Assembly (NCBI GenBank): GCA_022410635.1
Contig: JAJVDF010000194.1
Span: 155,382 to 219,381 of the forward strand
Direction: 5' to 3'
From: Tretioscincus oriximinensis
Taxonomy: Eukaryota > Chordata > Lepidosauria > Squamata > Gymnophthalmidae
DNA length: 64,000 nt
Part shown: piece after piece, positions 46,271 through 57,865 of the stretch
Position numbering within the stretch: position 1 is the stretch's first letter
Layout of the letters: each line of letters starts with the position of its first letter
Made by a program: the position numbers and the translations under genes
Notes under the pieces: generated by a model
Databases searched by the model: none
What the model was told of the DNA's origin: nothing
What the model saw: only the letters and a program-made list of their open reading frames with translations

Positions 46271-47964
46271 AAGCTTCAAAGCATTGCAGCAGTACTTAGC
46301 AAATTGAATTCCTTTCATAAATCAGTTCAAAAATCTGTTAAAAATAGTAGAGATGTAGCCGTTAGATATAGTTTAATTGCTTGCCTCTTCTTTAAGGAGC
46401 TTTCTTCCCACCTATAAGAACTATTCCTTTGGAAATGTTCTGCAGCCAGTGCTTCACAAGCCAGTGGCTTGCCAAGGGGCAGCTGAAGTTAGAGGGGAGG
46501 AGGGGCAGCTCCCAGCTCCTTTCTTCTGGTGTGGACATCAGAATGCAAGCAGCATCCGAGGNAGTGGGTGTGAGGTGGTGGCTCCCAGCTCCCTCCTGCC
46601 AGCGGTTTGCTAGCCAAGGACGACAGGGAGAGGTTGCTTTCTGACGACATCGTATGATCTTGACAGCTGGCCTTATTTAAAGAAAGATATTGTGCATCAT
46701 CTTTAATTATATACTGTATACCTCTTTCTTCTTCAGAATATGAAGGCATGAACACATTTCGGGGATTTGTAGGTGACATGGGTTTGTTGGAATACACACA
46801 TGTAATATACATACCAAGCATACACTTGAAATGTACAGGAGTAAACCAGCTGGCCTTATCTGGGCCTTTCAGCACAGGGCAGTGGCAGACTGTGGCCAGG
46901 CGTCTAGCTGGGGCTCTAGGTGGGGCTCTGGTGTTTCGGTGCAGTCGATGGCAGCCTGGCAGACTACCTAACAAAACTTTAGTAGATGTACTCATATTGA
47001 CAGCCAAGGCTATAACTGAAGTGTGGAAAGACATGTCTTTATTATTTTTCCACCAATGTACCCCTGAATCTGGCCCACTGCAGTTAACAAAATTGTTAAA
47101 ATAATCTCTTCACAGCTCAGACATAAAAGAAAAATTCTATCAAATCTGGAAACCTTTCTTGAGTATTCTTCTTATGCAAGAAACTGTTCTTTCCCTCAGA
47201 CATTTAATGAGNTGGCAATTATTACAGTAAGGATACAAGTATAATAAATCTTTAATACAAAAGGATATTGGAAAAACCACACATCAAGAGACTATTTCAT
47301 TATCCCCAATTTAAAATATTTTAACAATATTAATGATGTATCATGTTGCATCTTGACAGCTCTTTGGGGGCACTGTTGTCTTACCAGAAATAAGTAGAGA
47401 TGTACAAAGTTTGGATCATGCAAATTACTGCGTGTTCATTTTGATGTGGCGATATGCAAACATAGAAGAATCTAATGGATTTTGAAATGCAAACTTCAGC
47501 TTTATTTCAAAATGTATTCAAACATTTCATATTCATGAAATAAACACATGATGGTTTCCTGCAGAATTTGATTGAACCAATTCATCTTTCTGTTCATGGA
47601 CATGAACTAACTGATCAAACAGTTTGTGTCTCTTGAGGGTTTTTTGGTGTATGTGTTGGTTTTGAAAAGGGATTTTTCTTTTCAAATGTATTCAAATACA
47701 AATACAAAAATCAATACACTGTCTTTTTCCTGCCTGCTACTACTTGTTGTATTCATTCTCTTGTTCATAGTATGTAGTTTCATTATTAATTGTTACTTGC
47801 TAATATTATTCAATGAAGTTCAATAAAATAAATACATTTTGGAAGATGCATCTCTAAAAGATATATCTTCCAGAAGCTTGGCTAGACTCTCCCTTGGTGG
47901 CTTGAGATTATAGCCCTAGTATGTTCACATACGTAGTAGGTTTGCTGGTTTCTAAGACACATCA

Positions 47965-48262
47965 GAACATAAGAGGAGCCCTGCTGGGTTGGGCCAGAGC
48001 CCATCTAGTCCAGTATTTTGTCTCATACACCAATTACACTTGGGCAGTCTGAAACAGAAGGCAAAATCTTCACCTGTTCTTGACACCCTGCAAATGGTAT
48101 TTTACAAATACTGCCTGTTGCTCCATCTCAGAGGCTGTTTCAAGTCATCCATCCTAGAAGCTGTTTATACCCTTGATGTCCATGAAGTCTAATCCTCTCT
48201 TAAAACTATTGAGGCTGCTACCTACCACCACTTCTTCAGAAAGTAAATTCCAAAGGCCTATA
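47965..48262 (-). mobile_element. L3/CR1-type LINE 3' tail fragment (reverse)
   Basis: AACATAAGAGGAGCCCTGCT, then GGGCCAGAGCCCATCTAGTC, is the reverse of the ACTGGATCAG...GGGCTCTTCTTATGTT tail seen forward at 24540-24600. It continues into a degraded reverse transcriptase end (AAACTATTGAGGCTGCTACC, ACTTCTTCAGAAAGTAAATT). Confidence 0.75.
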
Positions 48263-49299
48263 GGCAATGTAAAACCTGGATGTTTAACTAGATATTCCAC
48301 TCAGTGGAGTTTTTGCAATGCTATTCAAGTCAATGGTTCAATAACATTCCAGAATCTGCAACAGCTTTTCTTGATTGAACCAATGCATTGCTTGGTGATA
48401 AGGAAATATTTTTGTACAATTAATATGTTGAAGACAATATCCCTAATTTACTTTTTTGGCTGTATATTCTGGGATTGAACACCAAAAGTAAAATATTAGT
48501 TTTGTCCAGATGGTTTTCTGTTTCCAATTCTATATTCACCCCATAGCTTCATGCCACAGTGGGAATTCACAAAATTCAAAATTCATGATAAATGGCAAGA
48601 AGCCTTTTCTTTTGCAAAACTAACTCTCCCTTCAAAGATTTAACATGAACCAGCCTTGTATCCGTGACCTATTCACAAGATGCCTTTGCCCAGTATGCCT
48701 GTTTAGCACTATGAAGAACTGGGTCATTGTCAGTAAAGTTCAGATTCAGCCTTTACCAGCAGCAAGTAGATCGCATGGGGAAAAAAGCAAGCATTTCAGC
48801 TCTTCTTGGGTGAGCCCTGTATATTTTTCTGGTTGAACCTGCTCTTCCACCACTGTCAGCACGACCTTCCCCTGCTCCCTTTTGGAGGTTGTGGCTTGCT
48901 GTCAGTGTTTTCCTTTTTATTGCTGCATGAAATGTGGAAGGGACTGGTATTAATGATTAACAAAATCAGCCCGAATAACCAGCTGCCTGTGTGTCTCAGT
49001 TACTTTGAATGAGGGGGGAGGTGTTGCCTTCCCTGGCAGCAGTCTCTGTTGGCGATCAAGGTGCTGATATATTCATCTTTTCTGCTGGAAAAAGGTAGGT
49101 ATTCTCCAAGCTTCTGAAGCCTTTAATTCTTGGGTCTGAATCAAGTGGGAAATACAAGCCACTGTCTTTCCTTGCCTCTAAGCTAAAATTGATTCCCCTT
49201 CTGTCATGTATGGACCCGCTCTTCTAAACTGCTTCCTTTCTTGCCTTTCTTAAAGAGCAGTTAAACTATTTCAGCAGAACATACACTGTATGCACACCC

Positions 49300-49919
49300 G
49301 GATTATATACTTTGAGCTAATTTCATCCTGTCCCACTGCCGGCATGTTTAACCTTGACTGGCGGGTGTTGAATTACACCCAGAAGGGGGGAAAACCCGAC
49401 ACCCAAGCTATGCCCTTATTTACATACAAATAACTCAAGAGCTTGTCTGTATGTCTCCATTCAGTCCAGCTCAGCTTGTTAAACTAAGCTTGCCAGCGAA
49501 GTTCGACCCAATCAGAGGACACATTGGAGGGATGTAAAGAGTGAGTGTTTATCAGCCTCTGTGTGTATTATGTTTTATTTTTAAAAGCAAGGGATCTTTT
49601 TCTCCAAATAACAGCTGACAGCTCCTGTATTTTTAAACTTTGCTCTGTTTTGCAATTGGAAGAAAACTCANGCTTTTTTCTGGGATCAGAGGACAAAGGA
49701 GCCCGCTTCGCAAAATGCTTAATGCTGGAAGATATCAGGATGTTGAGAAGAGTACAGTTGGTGTGTAGAAAGTGAATATAACCCACAGGGATTAGGTTCT
49801 TATACTAGTTTGGAGATTAACTATAAATCGCTGCTTAAGGATTAATAGGACTAACAGGAATTCTTGGAAACATCAAGAGGCAAGGGGGGGAAAACGTTTT
49901 ATAGAGCTGGTGGGCAAAA
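49300..49919 (+). promoter_or_regulatory. ANK3: Candidate internal ANK3 promoter and 5' UTR
   Basis: The region upstream of the alternative first exon. Visible elements: a CCAAT box (CCAATCAG, 49508), a stretch TTATTTTTAAAAG (49575-49587) that fits a MEF2-type consensus (YTAWWWWTAR) and could serve as a weak TATA element, and an E-box CAGCTG (49612). It is GC-richer than the nearby intron and I saw no recognisable transposon. The function is inferred from position before a good start exon. No start site can be read from sequence alone. Confidence 0.4.
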
Positions 49920-49935
49920 ATGGCTTTCCAAAACA
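49920..49935 (+). CDS. ANK3: ANK3 alternative first coding exon (MAFQNS isoform start)
   Basis: ATG GCT TTC CAA AAC A, then donor GTAAGATTTT. The exon ends in phase 1, exactly the phase needed to join 57742, and reads Met-Ala-Phe-Gln-Asn-Ser then [13 protein letters not shown]. Mammalian short ankyrin-G isoforms start MALPQSEDAMTGD (from memory), the same length and the same junction. The start is supported by a strong context (A at -3, G at +4) and an in-frame TAG at 49902-49904, which rules out an upstream extension. The product would lack all ankyrin repeats but keep the spectrin-binding and death-domain parts. Confidence 0.75.
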
Positions 49936-52900
49936 GTAAGATTTTCTGCTTTAGTATTTATTGTGATTTTCATTCCCTCCTTCCCCTCCCACTCTAAACC
50001 CAATTTTGTGTAGTCCTGTGAAATGTCTCAACAGACCTACAAGCTTTTAAAATGGTTACTTAAAATAATCACTGTTGCCAGGTTGCAAGGAGAAAGTTGA
50101 TCTGTTATTTTGTCAATTGCACAGTAGCGGTGAGTTGAAGGACTATTTTTAGAACTGATTGGTAGCTTAAAAGTGGGGCGTTGTTCATGTCCCCCTGCCA
50201 GTAAAGGGAATAATAACTCCTAAAGTCTGCAGAACCACAACTATGAAGGAGGAGGCAAGATACGTTTGATTTCATCCTGGAGATTGTGTTAAATGAAAAA
50301 CCTGGTTGGGGTTGTGCAACTCTTAGGAAATCCATTCATTTTATTGTGAAAGAAGGTATGACTGTATTCTGTGTAAAATAGGGTGATGTTGAAGCTACAG
50401 AAACCTCAAAGGCCTATTTCATGGTATCATCTATCACTATTGGAATGTAGCTTGACTGTGACATAATGGCATGTAAATGAAGATGAACAAGTGGGTTGCT
50501 TTTGGTTAACTCTTCCAATGCTGCATTACTTTCATTGTTGGTATGAATGAGGTGAATTATGTTCATGGAAGTATTGTGTGCTTCAAGGAACCTTACGAAA
50601 CCTGTGATTTATTTGATGATCATCAGTATTATAAATATTTAGAAGTTTTTGTATATGAGGTTCACTTCCATATGCATAGGATTATATTCAAGAAATGGTC
50701 ATTATTCCAGGTTTGGTTAATCCTATAAATCAAATATTTCAATGCTACTGCAAATTTGATATCGTCTTTTCCTTTTGTTTTTTAACCTTACATTTGTTAC
50801 AAGAAGATCTTACTTCTTTGGGATGGAGCCTGCTTTTATTAAAGCAGAGTATGTCTCAATTATTCCTAAATCAGATGCTGAAGTGCACAGAGAAAAAATA
50901 GCCTTGAAATATTCAAATAGAGTGTCTGATTTCTGTTCAGACGTACAATAGATATAATCCAGCAGTGCAAAATTTTAAATCCCATTCTGACTTTGTAGTG
51001 CCCTCTGTCTCTTAAAGAAATCCCAGCAACCTCTGGCAAACATGCANGAGAAGTGTCACACTCATCTTCTGTATGTAGCCTATGGCTCCATTCATGCTAC
51101 AGGAAAAAATGGGTGTGAAATCTGTGAGGACCACAGCAGCAAATCACTGTGCCCCCCTTCCCCCCATTGCTTCTGCTGCCTTGCAGTTTCCAATGTCCCT
51201 CTGCTGCTCCAGNATAGGACACTTGACCTGGTGTTACAGGCAGAGACACACAGTGATCTGCTGCCATGGACTCCAATCCAATAGGAACCAGAAGCAGACC
51301 CTAGGAGGGCCATCTCTGCTTTTACTCAAGTGGAAATCTGCACAAGAGCAGAAAAGCTCCCTATTGAGGACGTATCTGACAGAAGCTTGAAGTATTAACT
51401 CTCTTTCTGTTTGTTCTCGGGGATCCTTGAATATATTAAAAATACCATATAATTGAATTCCTGTATGTCTATTTGAAAAGGCTGTTACATTTATATACTA
51501 AAGGCCAGAAGAAACCACAGGGCGAAATCCCAAGTCTATCTGGGAACGGGATAGCCCTATATCTTTTGTTCTTTGATTGTACTGAAGTATATAACATATT
51601 CTGTATGAAATCTATGTATACTTATTTGTTTATATGAAGGAAATATATGTTGTGTATATTAATAGAGTACACCTGTTTGGTGTTTTTTTGAACATTGGCA
51701 AGTTTNTTGTTGAGCGTTTGTTGGTATTATTCTCGGTCTAGTATCACACATGCACACTCCATTCTCCTCAGCTTTGCATCTTTGCTCGCAGGGAAAGTGC
51801 AGGTGGTCAGCCACACAGTTTCTCTCCTGTTCTGTCAAGCCATTGATTCCTTACGACAATGGGACATTAAACCAAGAGAAAAAGTGGAATCACCTTTACT
51901 GTTTCCAATTCAGATTTCTCTTCCCACTGCAAATGCATTGGAAGTGGGCAACAAAAAGATTCACACAAGCCACATTAAAATGAGATGTAGAGGGAACTGT
52001 TAGACATTCTAGTCAAATTCTGCCAGCATATGCCACATTTAGATTGAAAATGCTTTTTGATAATATAGCATAGGCCTCTTTCACAGGAGAAGGAATTCTG
52101 GCCCACCACATAATGGATATATGAAGTCATCTTTGCATAGAGAGATTTTACATGCATGCTACAGTATTTTTACAGGTATGGGAAAGTATAGTGAAAGCAT
52201 TTAATTGAACAAGTTTTCTACTCTGCAACCCTTTAGCCACCAATTTATTTAGATGTGTCGAGGGACTCATGGAAATCTTCCCAAAGGGCACAATATTTCA
52301 TTTTTTTNCCTTTAACAAGGAGTGGAAGAAAGACAAGGACTCTCATATTCTCCCTGTTTCTGTTTAGTTTTAGTAATGTTGTTAATCTAGATCAGAATTA
52401 CCGGTATGGTTGTCCCACTTTTGTGTTGAGACAGCTAACACAAGCTTTTATAGAGTTCAGATGAAGAAATAAAATTAATCTACAAAAGCTCTTGATACCT
52501 ACTTTTTTCTTGTTAATCACTGAGATGCTCTGAGACACACACCCCTGCTTAGTAACCACAAGCTGTGTTGAGATGTTAAAACCCGGCAGGTGAGTCACAC
52601 AGTCCCCAGTGCCAGTTATCCATATTGTATCAGAAAGATGCAAAAAGAATAGGAGGTTAAGATTTTGGAATAATGCACTGTTCTAGAGTTCTTGCAAAGC
52701 TTTTCTTCTGCCGTGCCAATTCAGGCATCCTGGGATGTTCTGTTTAAGCCACAAAATATCCCATAGCCCCATCACAGTAGTGGCGTGCTAGTGTGATAGA
52801 CCACACAAGGGCTCTGTTACTCCAGGTGCATCCATCTAGTCTGTCTGATCAGACTTTGCTCTTTCCACACTTAGCCTTATTTTGAGACATACTGTATCTT

Positions 52901-53887
52901 ATAGGAGGATTGACCTTCCTCATGCCAATATAGACTTCACTAGACATGCGGATCGTGGAACGCTAGTCTGAGATATAATTAAGCATCAGACTTAGTGTAT
53001 TCTGTGGCAAGCAACTCTTGTGGGAAACTGATAATCTGGTCCTGTTTGTGTGTGAATTTAAGCCTGTTTTTATCCTAATGGGTAATTTTAATTGTTATCA
53101 GAGAACATGTAGCCTGTCATTTTCCCTTGACCTGTGTCTTGACAACTTTTGATACCCTTGCTTTTCTCTGTTACTGGACTAGCTCTTGAGCAGGACAAGT
53201 TAAAAACTAGTTTCTAAAGCTAAAGAGATGGATGACTGTGTCTCACTTCCACCCATTATGCTGTAAAGTGTCACTATTTCCATTCTGCTTCTAATGCTGT
53301 TAAAAAATCGTAAAACTGTTGAGAGTGGTTATAACTGGACTAGGCAAGCTCTGTAAACCCCATATAAGTGGCTTGTTAAAATGAAAGCCAATGAATTTAA
53401 AGTGACAGAGTCCAAGTGCCTGGTTGCATCCCATGCCTGGGAATGAGGTCGCTTGAAAAGACAAGGTGCAGATAAGGCTGCTTAGTGAGCCATGTACTGC
53501 AAACATATACATTTTTGCTCAAGGAACAGCCAATTTATGGTTTACTGACAGAAAAAATCGTAAATCTATAGAATGAACAATCCTTGAAATCTGCTCCTGA
53601 AGCTTTCGTAGTGATACCATTACCTGAATGAATTCACAGATGACCCTGTAACTTTCTGTTTAAATGCAGAATGTACACATGATACCCGTATGGAATGAGG
53701 GGCTATTATTCCACTTCAATATTATGTCCGTTTGGAAATGCGCTTCTGCCTCTGTAACAATATAAACTGTGTTACATGCTGCTGCTGCCTATGTACAGCA
53801 AAACTTGTTGATCATGTGCATTGGGGTCTTCATTGTTGTTTTCAGGCTTCTGTCATATTCATAGCTAACATATCAGTTTAGGCTTTA

Positions 53888-54197
53888 GAAGAATAGGAGA
53901 AAGAAGACGAAGAAGAACTGGGTTTTTATACTCCGCTTTTCTCACCCAAGTGGACTCAAAGTGACTTACAAGGATATTTTTTGCCTGAAGGCTTACATTC
54001 TATCTTCCCCAACAGGCTGAGGTGGTTCCCATTTATCTAGTTGCAGTCAGTTGCAGTTTCTTGTAATTCTTGCTTTTGAAAAGNTGGGTTGGCTTGAGGT
54101 ACAGGCTAGTAGAAGATGCTCACCCTGCCCCACGACCAACACAGGGCTTCGAAACCCGATCTCCCAAATGAGGGACCGTCTCCTTAGCGACTGCCAT
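53888..54197 (-). mobile_element. tRNA-derived SINE copy 5 (reverse orientation)
   Basis: On the minus strand it has ATGGCAGTCGCTAAGG (A-box region with a small deletion), B box CGGGTTTCGAAGCCC, the shared body, and GCGGAGTATAAAAACCCAG followed by a CTTCTTCGTCTTC tail. Confidence 0.8.
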
Positions 54198-54821
54198 TTT
54201 TACCATCTTTCCTGGTTGAGATAATTACTCAGCTGTAGGAAGCTGCTGTAAGAACTTGGTCATCTAATTAATAGTTTTCAGCTTAATGTACCCCACAGAN
54301 TTGTTGTGAGGATATTTTGCTGTTGAGAATTTCAGAAGAAAAGCAGCATCAGAATGCAATGAAACAAACAGTCAAAACATGACTTTTNAACTTGTTTATC
54401 TAGTTGCAAGTGTATTGCTCAGCCCACCTAGTTAGTATCTAAACTCACAACATTGTTTTGATTCAGTGAAGCAAAGCTTTACCCTTTCCTTCCTTCCTTC
54501 AAGTCAAGTAGAATATTGCAGTACAGTTCTAGATTCTTATCTGAAGATTATTCCATCTTCCCTGAAACATGTTATCTTTGCTCTGTTTTTAGTCATTCAG
54601 GCTGTTTCTACAAGAAAATATTTAAATAACATTGTACATGACTTATCCCTCAAATGTAATTGGTTAAAAGGGTTAATTAATGGGAAGCAACAAATTTCAG
54701 TCTTCTGGCTCTTGGAATCCAAACTTCACTAGGATCTGAAGTTAGTTGAAAGGACAAATTGCCTTTAGATGGACTTTGGTGCACTTTGGAGCCCTGCTGA
54801 CACATTGAAAGCAATAGGGTT

Positions 54822-55640
54822 TTCATAGAATCATAGAGTTGGAAGGGACCTTCAGGGTTATCGAGTCCAACCCCCTGCTCGATGCAGGATTCATTACACC
54901 ATCCCAGACAGATGGCTGTCCAGTCTCTGTTTGAAAACTTCCAGGGAAGGCGAACTCACCACCTCCTATGGCAAACTGTTCCACTGGTTTATCACCCTGA
55001 CTGTTAGAAAGTTTTTTTTTCTGATATCTAATCTAAATCTACTCCCTTGCAGTTTCATTCCATTGTTTCTAGTCCTTCCATGTGCTAATGAGAACAATGT
55101 TGATCCCTCTGCACTGTGACAGCCCTTCAGATAGTTGTAGACAGCTATCAGGTCTCCTCTCAGTCTTCTCTTTTGCAGGCTAAACATCCCCAGATCCTTT
55201 AACTGTTCCTCATAGGAAATGGTTTCCAGACCACTCACCATCCTTGTAACTCTCTTTTGTATTTGCTCTAGTTTATCAATGTCCTTTTTAAATTGNCCCC
55301 CCCAGAACTGAACATAGTATTCAAAGTGTGGTCGTACTAAAGTACTGTAAAGNGGAATAATTACTTCACGTGAGCAAGATTCTATGCCCCTCTTGATACA
55401 TCGCAGGATTGTGTTTGCCTTTTTTGCAGCTGCTTCACACTGTTGACTCATGTTTAATCTGTGATCTACCAAAACACCCAGGTCCTTCTCACCTGTGCTG
55501 CTGCTCAGACATATTCCTCCCATTCTATATATGCTGTTTTAATTATTTTTGCCCAGATGTAGGATCTTGCATTTGTCTCTGTTAAATACCATTCTGTTTG
55601 TTTCAGCCCATTGACCAATGGCTGCTGCGGTTGATGTGGG
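54822..55640 (-). mobile_element. CR1 LINE 3' end with reverse transcriptase C-terminus (reverse)
   Basis: The minus-strand frame 54966-55523 reads [56 protein letters not shown] and [18 protein letters not shown], homologous to the copy at 23.8 kb but of another subfamily. The 3' end carries the CR1 signature AGTCCCTTCCAACTCTATGA...TTCTATGA (read on the minus strand at 54822-54850). 5'-truncated. Three Ns fall in it. Confidence 0.85.
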
Positions 55641-56369
55641 CCAAGTTGAGAGTCCCATGAGGCCATGCAAACTATTGTCATCATATAGTCAGTTTGAAAA
55701 ATGGGAAGAGAGCAACTTGCGTTCTTACACATTATGTGGAGAAGTTTAAAATTCCTTATCTATTCCAGTAATATGTACCCTTCCATCCACATGCTGATGA
55801 AAACTATGGCAGCTCTGCTTGAGATCCGCCACAGTCTGCTCTAAGATGCATATGACAGGTCCTTTTTATATCCCTTCCCCAGAATCATCAAAATCAATAA
55901 GGTCTTGGAAATCAGTATAAAAACCAAGGATTAGTAACTTCTGGTTAAAATAATTGATTAAATTTATTACAATTTTATGAAACTTACCTAAATATGTAGT
56001 ACTAGTATAATCGAAGCAGATTTCCATAAAGCAATAGTACAAAATGAAACCATTTAGTGTATCCAATATATGATCTGGTTTAAAATAGTGGAAATCTAAT
56101 GTGCATGAATCTGCCTTTTTTATTTAAGAATGTTGTGCCTGTTTATGAAGCTAAGCATCATGTACATTAAGACCTTCTGTCCACCCTCCTTTTATACTAT
56201 CTACTGAGCCTCCTTTTCTTCCATACCTGTTTTAGAACTTTAGAATTGCAGACATTTGCAGGGAGCAAATTGTACTATAAGAACTTAAAGTATTCCTAGA
56301 GGAATCATTGTATGTTGTATACAGATCCGTTCCTTTAAGCAAGGAATCCTTCTTTGTTAGTGCCTTATA

Positions 56370-56545
56370 TTGGTGAAAATACTTTATAATGAATATCAAG
56401 AGGTCGGGTGAATTTGTTTGTTATAATGAAATTTTGTTATAACAAAACCCGTTTTGACCAGCATTCTTACGATGTTCTGCCAAGACTTTCAAATTTGTTT
56501 GTTGTACCATGAATTTTGTTATATCAGAGTTCTTTTGTTTGACAG
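56370..56545. mobile_element. Degraded pogo/Tigger-like MITE
   Basis: GGTGAAAATACTTTATAATG, then GTTATAATGAAATTTTGTTA and ACAAAACCCG, follow the order of the element at 23334-23515. The right end TTTTGTTATATCAGAGTTCT is recognisable. The termini are eroded. Confidence 0.6.
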
Positions 56546-57417
56546 NACAAAAAGAAGATAGATAGTTTGAATAGGCCAAAGTAGACTTTTTTACCATTCT
56601 AACTTTACCTTCCCTGATCTCTTCAATAATGTAGATCTTTAATGCACAATTCAAACCAGCAAAAAAATTATGGATAAAAGAAATAAAGGTATTAATAATG
56701 CATTGTTAATCACAGTCCTTTGGTGACTTTAACTTTCAGAGCAGGGTAAACTATTCTGAAGACATGCTAAGAATCTAGGCAGCTTAGGAGTCACTGCGTT
56801 GTTCCATGGCAATTTAATATCAGGATAGGCCACCATAGTTGTAAATCTATTATCTCCCTGGCTACTGAGGGAGATTTGTTTCTGCAAATGCTATACAAGG
56901 GAGGAACAGGGTTTTGGATAATTGTGTAAGGCCATCCTATCACTACATCATCTCCTGTGTTTTGTGGTTTGATCGAGCTTCAGATGAAGTTATACATGCA
57001 TTAAGCCTTAGATGGGACCACTGGTTGTAACTAGTTCTTTTTTTATTCCTCCCCCCCAACCAGCTAAGCATCTCAAGAGATAAAAAAGCAGTGCAGATGG
57101 AGATGAATCTGTAGTAATAGGATGAGCCAGCCAGCAGGTTACTTCAGGGTATACGTGTGTCAGCTTGGCTCACCTCCCCTGCTAATTTCTCAAAGTGGAC
57201 ATTCAAGAAATTACTTTTGGATCAGAGTATTACGTTGTAGCAAATATCTTTCATTTATGTTACTACTGTCTGTCTAAATGTTAGGGTGACTGAACTAGTA
57301 CCACACCTGGTATGACCAGCTAAATTTCTGGATTTACAAGGATAAATGTCATTCTTTGTGCTTATATATTCATGATTAACTGAATTCTTTTACCTCCTTG
57401 TCCATAGTTGGTGCTTA

Positions 57418-57612
57418 AGTTGACCAGATGACCCCTTTTGGGGGGGTTGAAAACCAATTTTGGGGTGCCTCCCAGTTTTTTTCTGAGGAAAAAACAAAAA
57501 AAAATTCAAAAAAAAGTTTTTTGAAAAAAAAATCCTCAGAAAAAACTGGGAGGCACCCGAAGCAGGGTTTTCACCTGCCACCCCCCCAAAAAGGGTCTAT
57601 CTGGTCAGCCTA
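57418..57612. mobile_element. 195-bp foldback MITE with 10-bp target duplication
   Basis: Ends AGTTGACCAGATGACCCC and, inverted, TAGGCTGACCAGATAGACCC. The inner arms GGTGCCTCCCAGTTTTTTTC and GAAAAAACTGGGAGGCACC, plus CTGAGGA/TCCTCAG, make a near-complete hairpin. It is flanked by TTGGTGCTTA on both sides (57408-57417 and 57613-57622). It lies 129 bp upstream of the acceptor at 57742. hAT or Mutator-like; no coding capacity. Confidence 0.85.
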
Positions 57613-57741
57613 TTGGTGCTTATAAATGTAGTGGCACTGGGATTGCATTCAAGCAACCATGTGGAAGGAATGCACGTATATGCTAAGCAAGGCATCCAGT
57701 GACGCACAGATTCTCATTCCAGTTTGCTTTTGCATTGCTAG

Positions 57742-57865
57742 GTGAAGATGCAATGACAGGTGATACGGACAAATATCTTGGACCACAAGACCTAAAAGAA
57801 CTGGGAGATGATTCTCTGCCTGCGGAAGGATACATGGGCTTCAGCCTGGGAGCCCGGTCAGCCAG
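57742..57865 (+). CDS. ANK3: ANK3 linker exon 3 ([14 protein letters not shown]...GARSAS)
   Basis: 124 nt, phase 1 in and phase 2 out. It reads [20 protein letters not shown], then [20 protein letters not shown], and the first two bases of Ser. This exon is shared by the long forms (from 43827) and by the short forms (from 49935). The sequence is as I recall it in mammals. The next constitutive exon should begin C-LRSFSSDRS and lies past 64000; the microexon at 60651 may intervene. Confidence 0.95.

Larger units (their letters stand above)
43828..57741 (+). other. ANK3: ANK3 intron with alternative first exon, 13.9 kb
   Basis: Non-coding except for the 16-nt alternative first coding exon at 49920. 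Repeats: SINE (45976-46270), L3 tail (47965-48262), SINE (53888-54197), CR1 (54822-55640), Tigger-like MITE relict (56370-56545), foldback MITE (57418-57612). A GC-richer stretch with self-complementary parts lies at 46440-47000 (AGCCAGTGGCTTGCC and GCCAGCGGTTTGCTAGCC). Nothing is recognised in 43830-45970, 48900-49280, 50000-53880 or 55650-56360. Confidence 0.8.

Noticed and set aside
46748..47104. 118-codon frame on plus in a GC-richer stretch
   Set aside because: No domain. The antisense frame is longer, and nearby self-complementary sequence suggests an unidentified repeat.
54966..55523. 185-residue minus-strand frame as a host gene
   Set aside because: CR1 LINE reverse transcriptase end. 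The CR1 terminal motif lies downstream.
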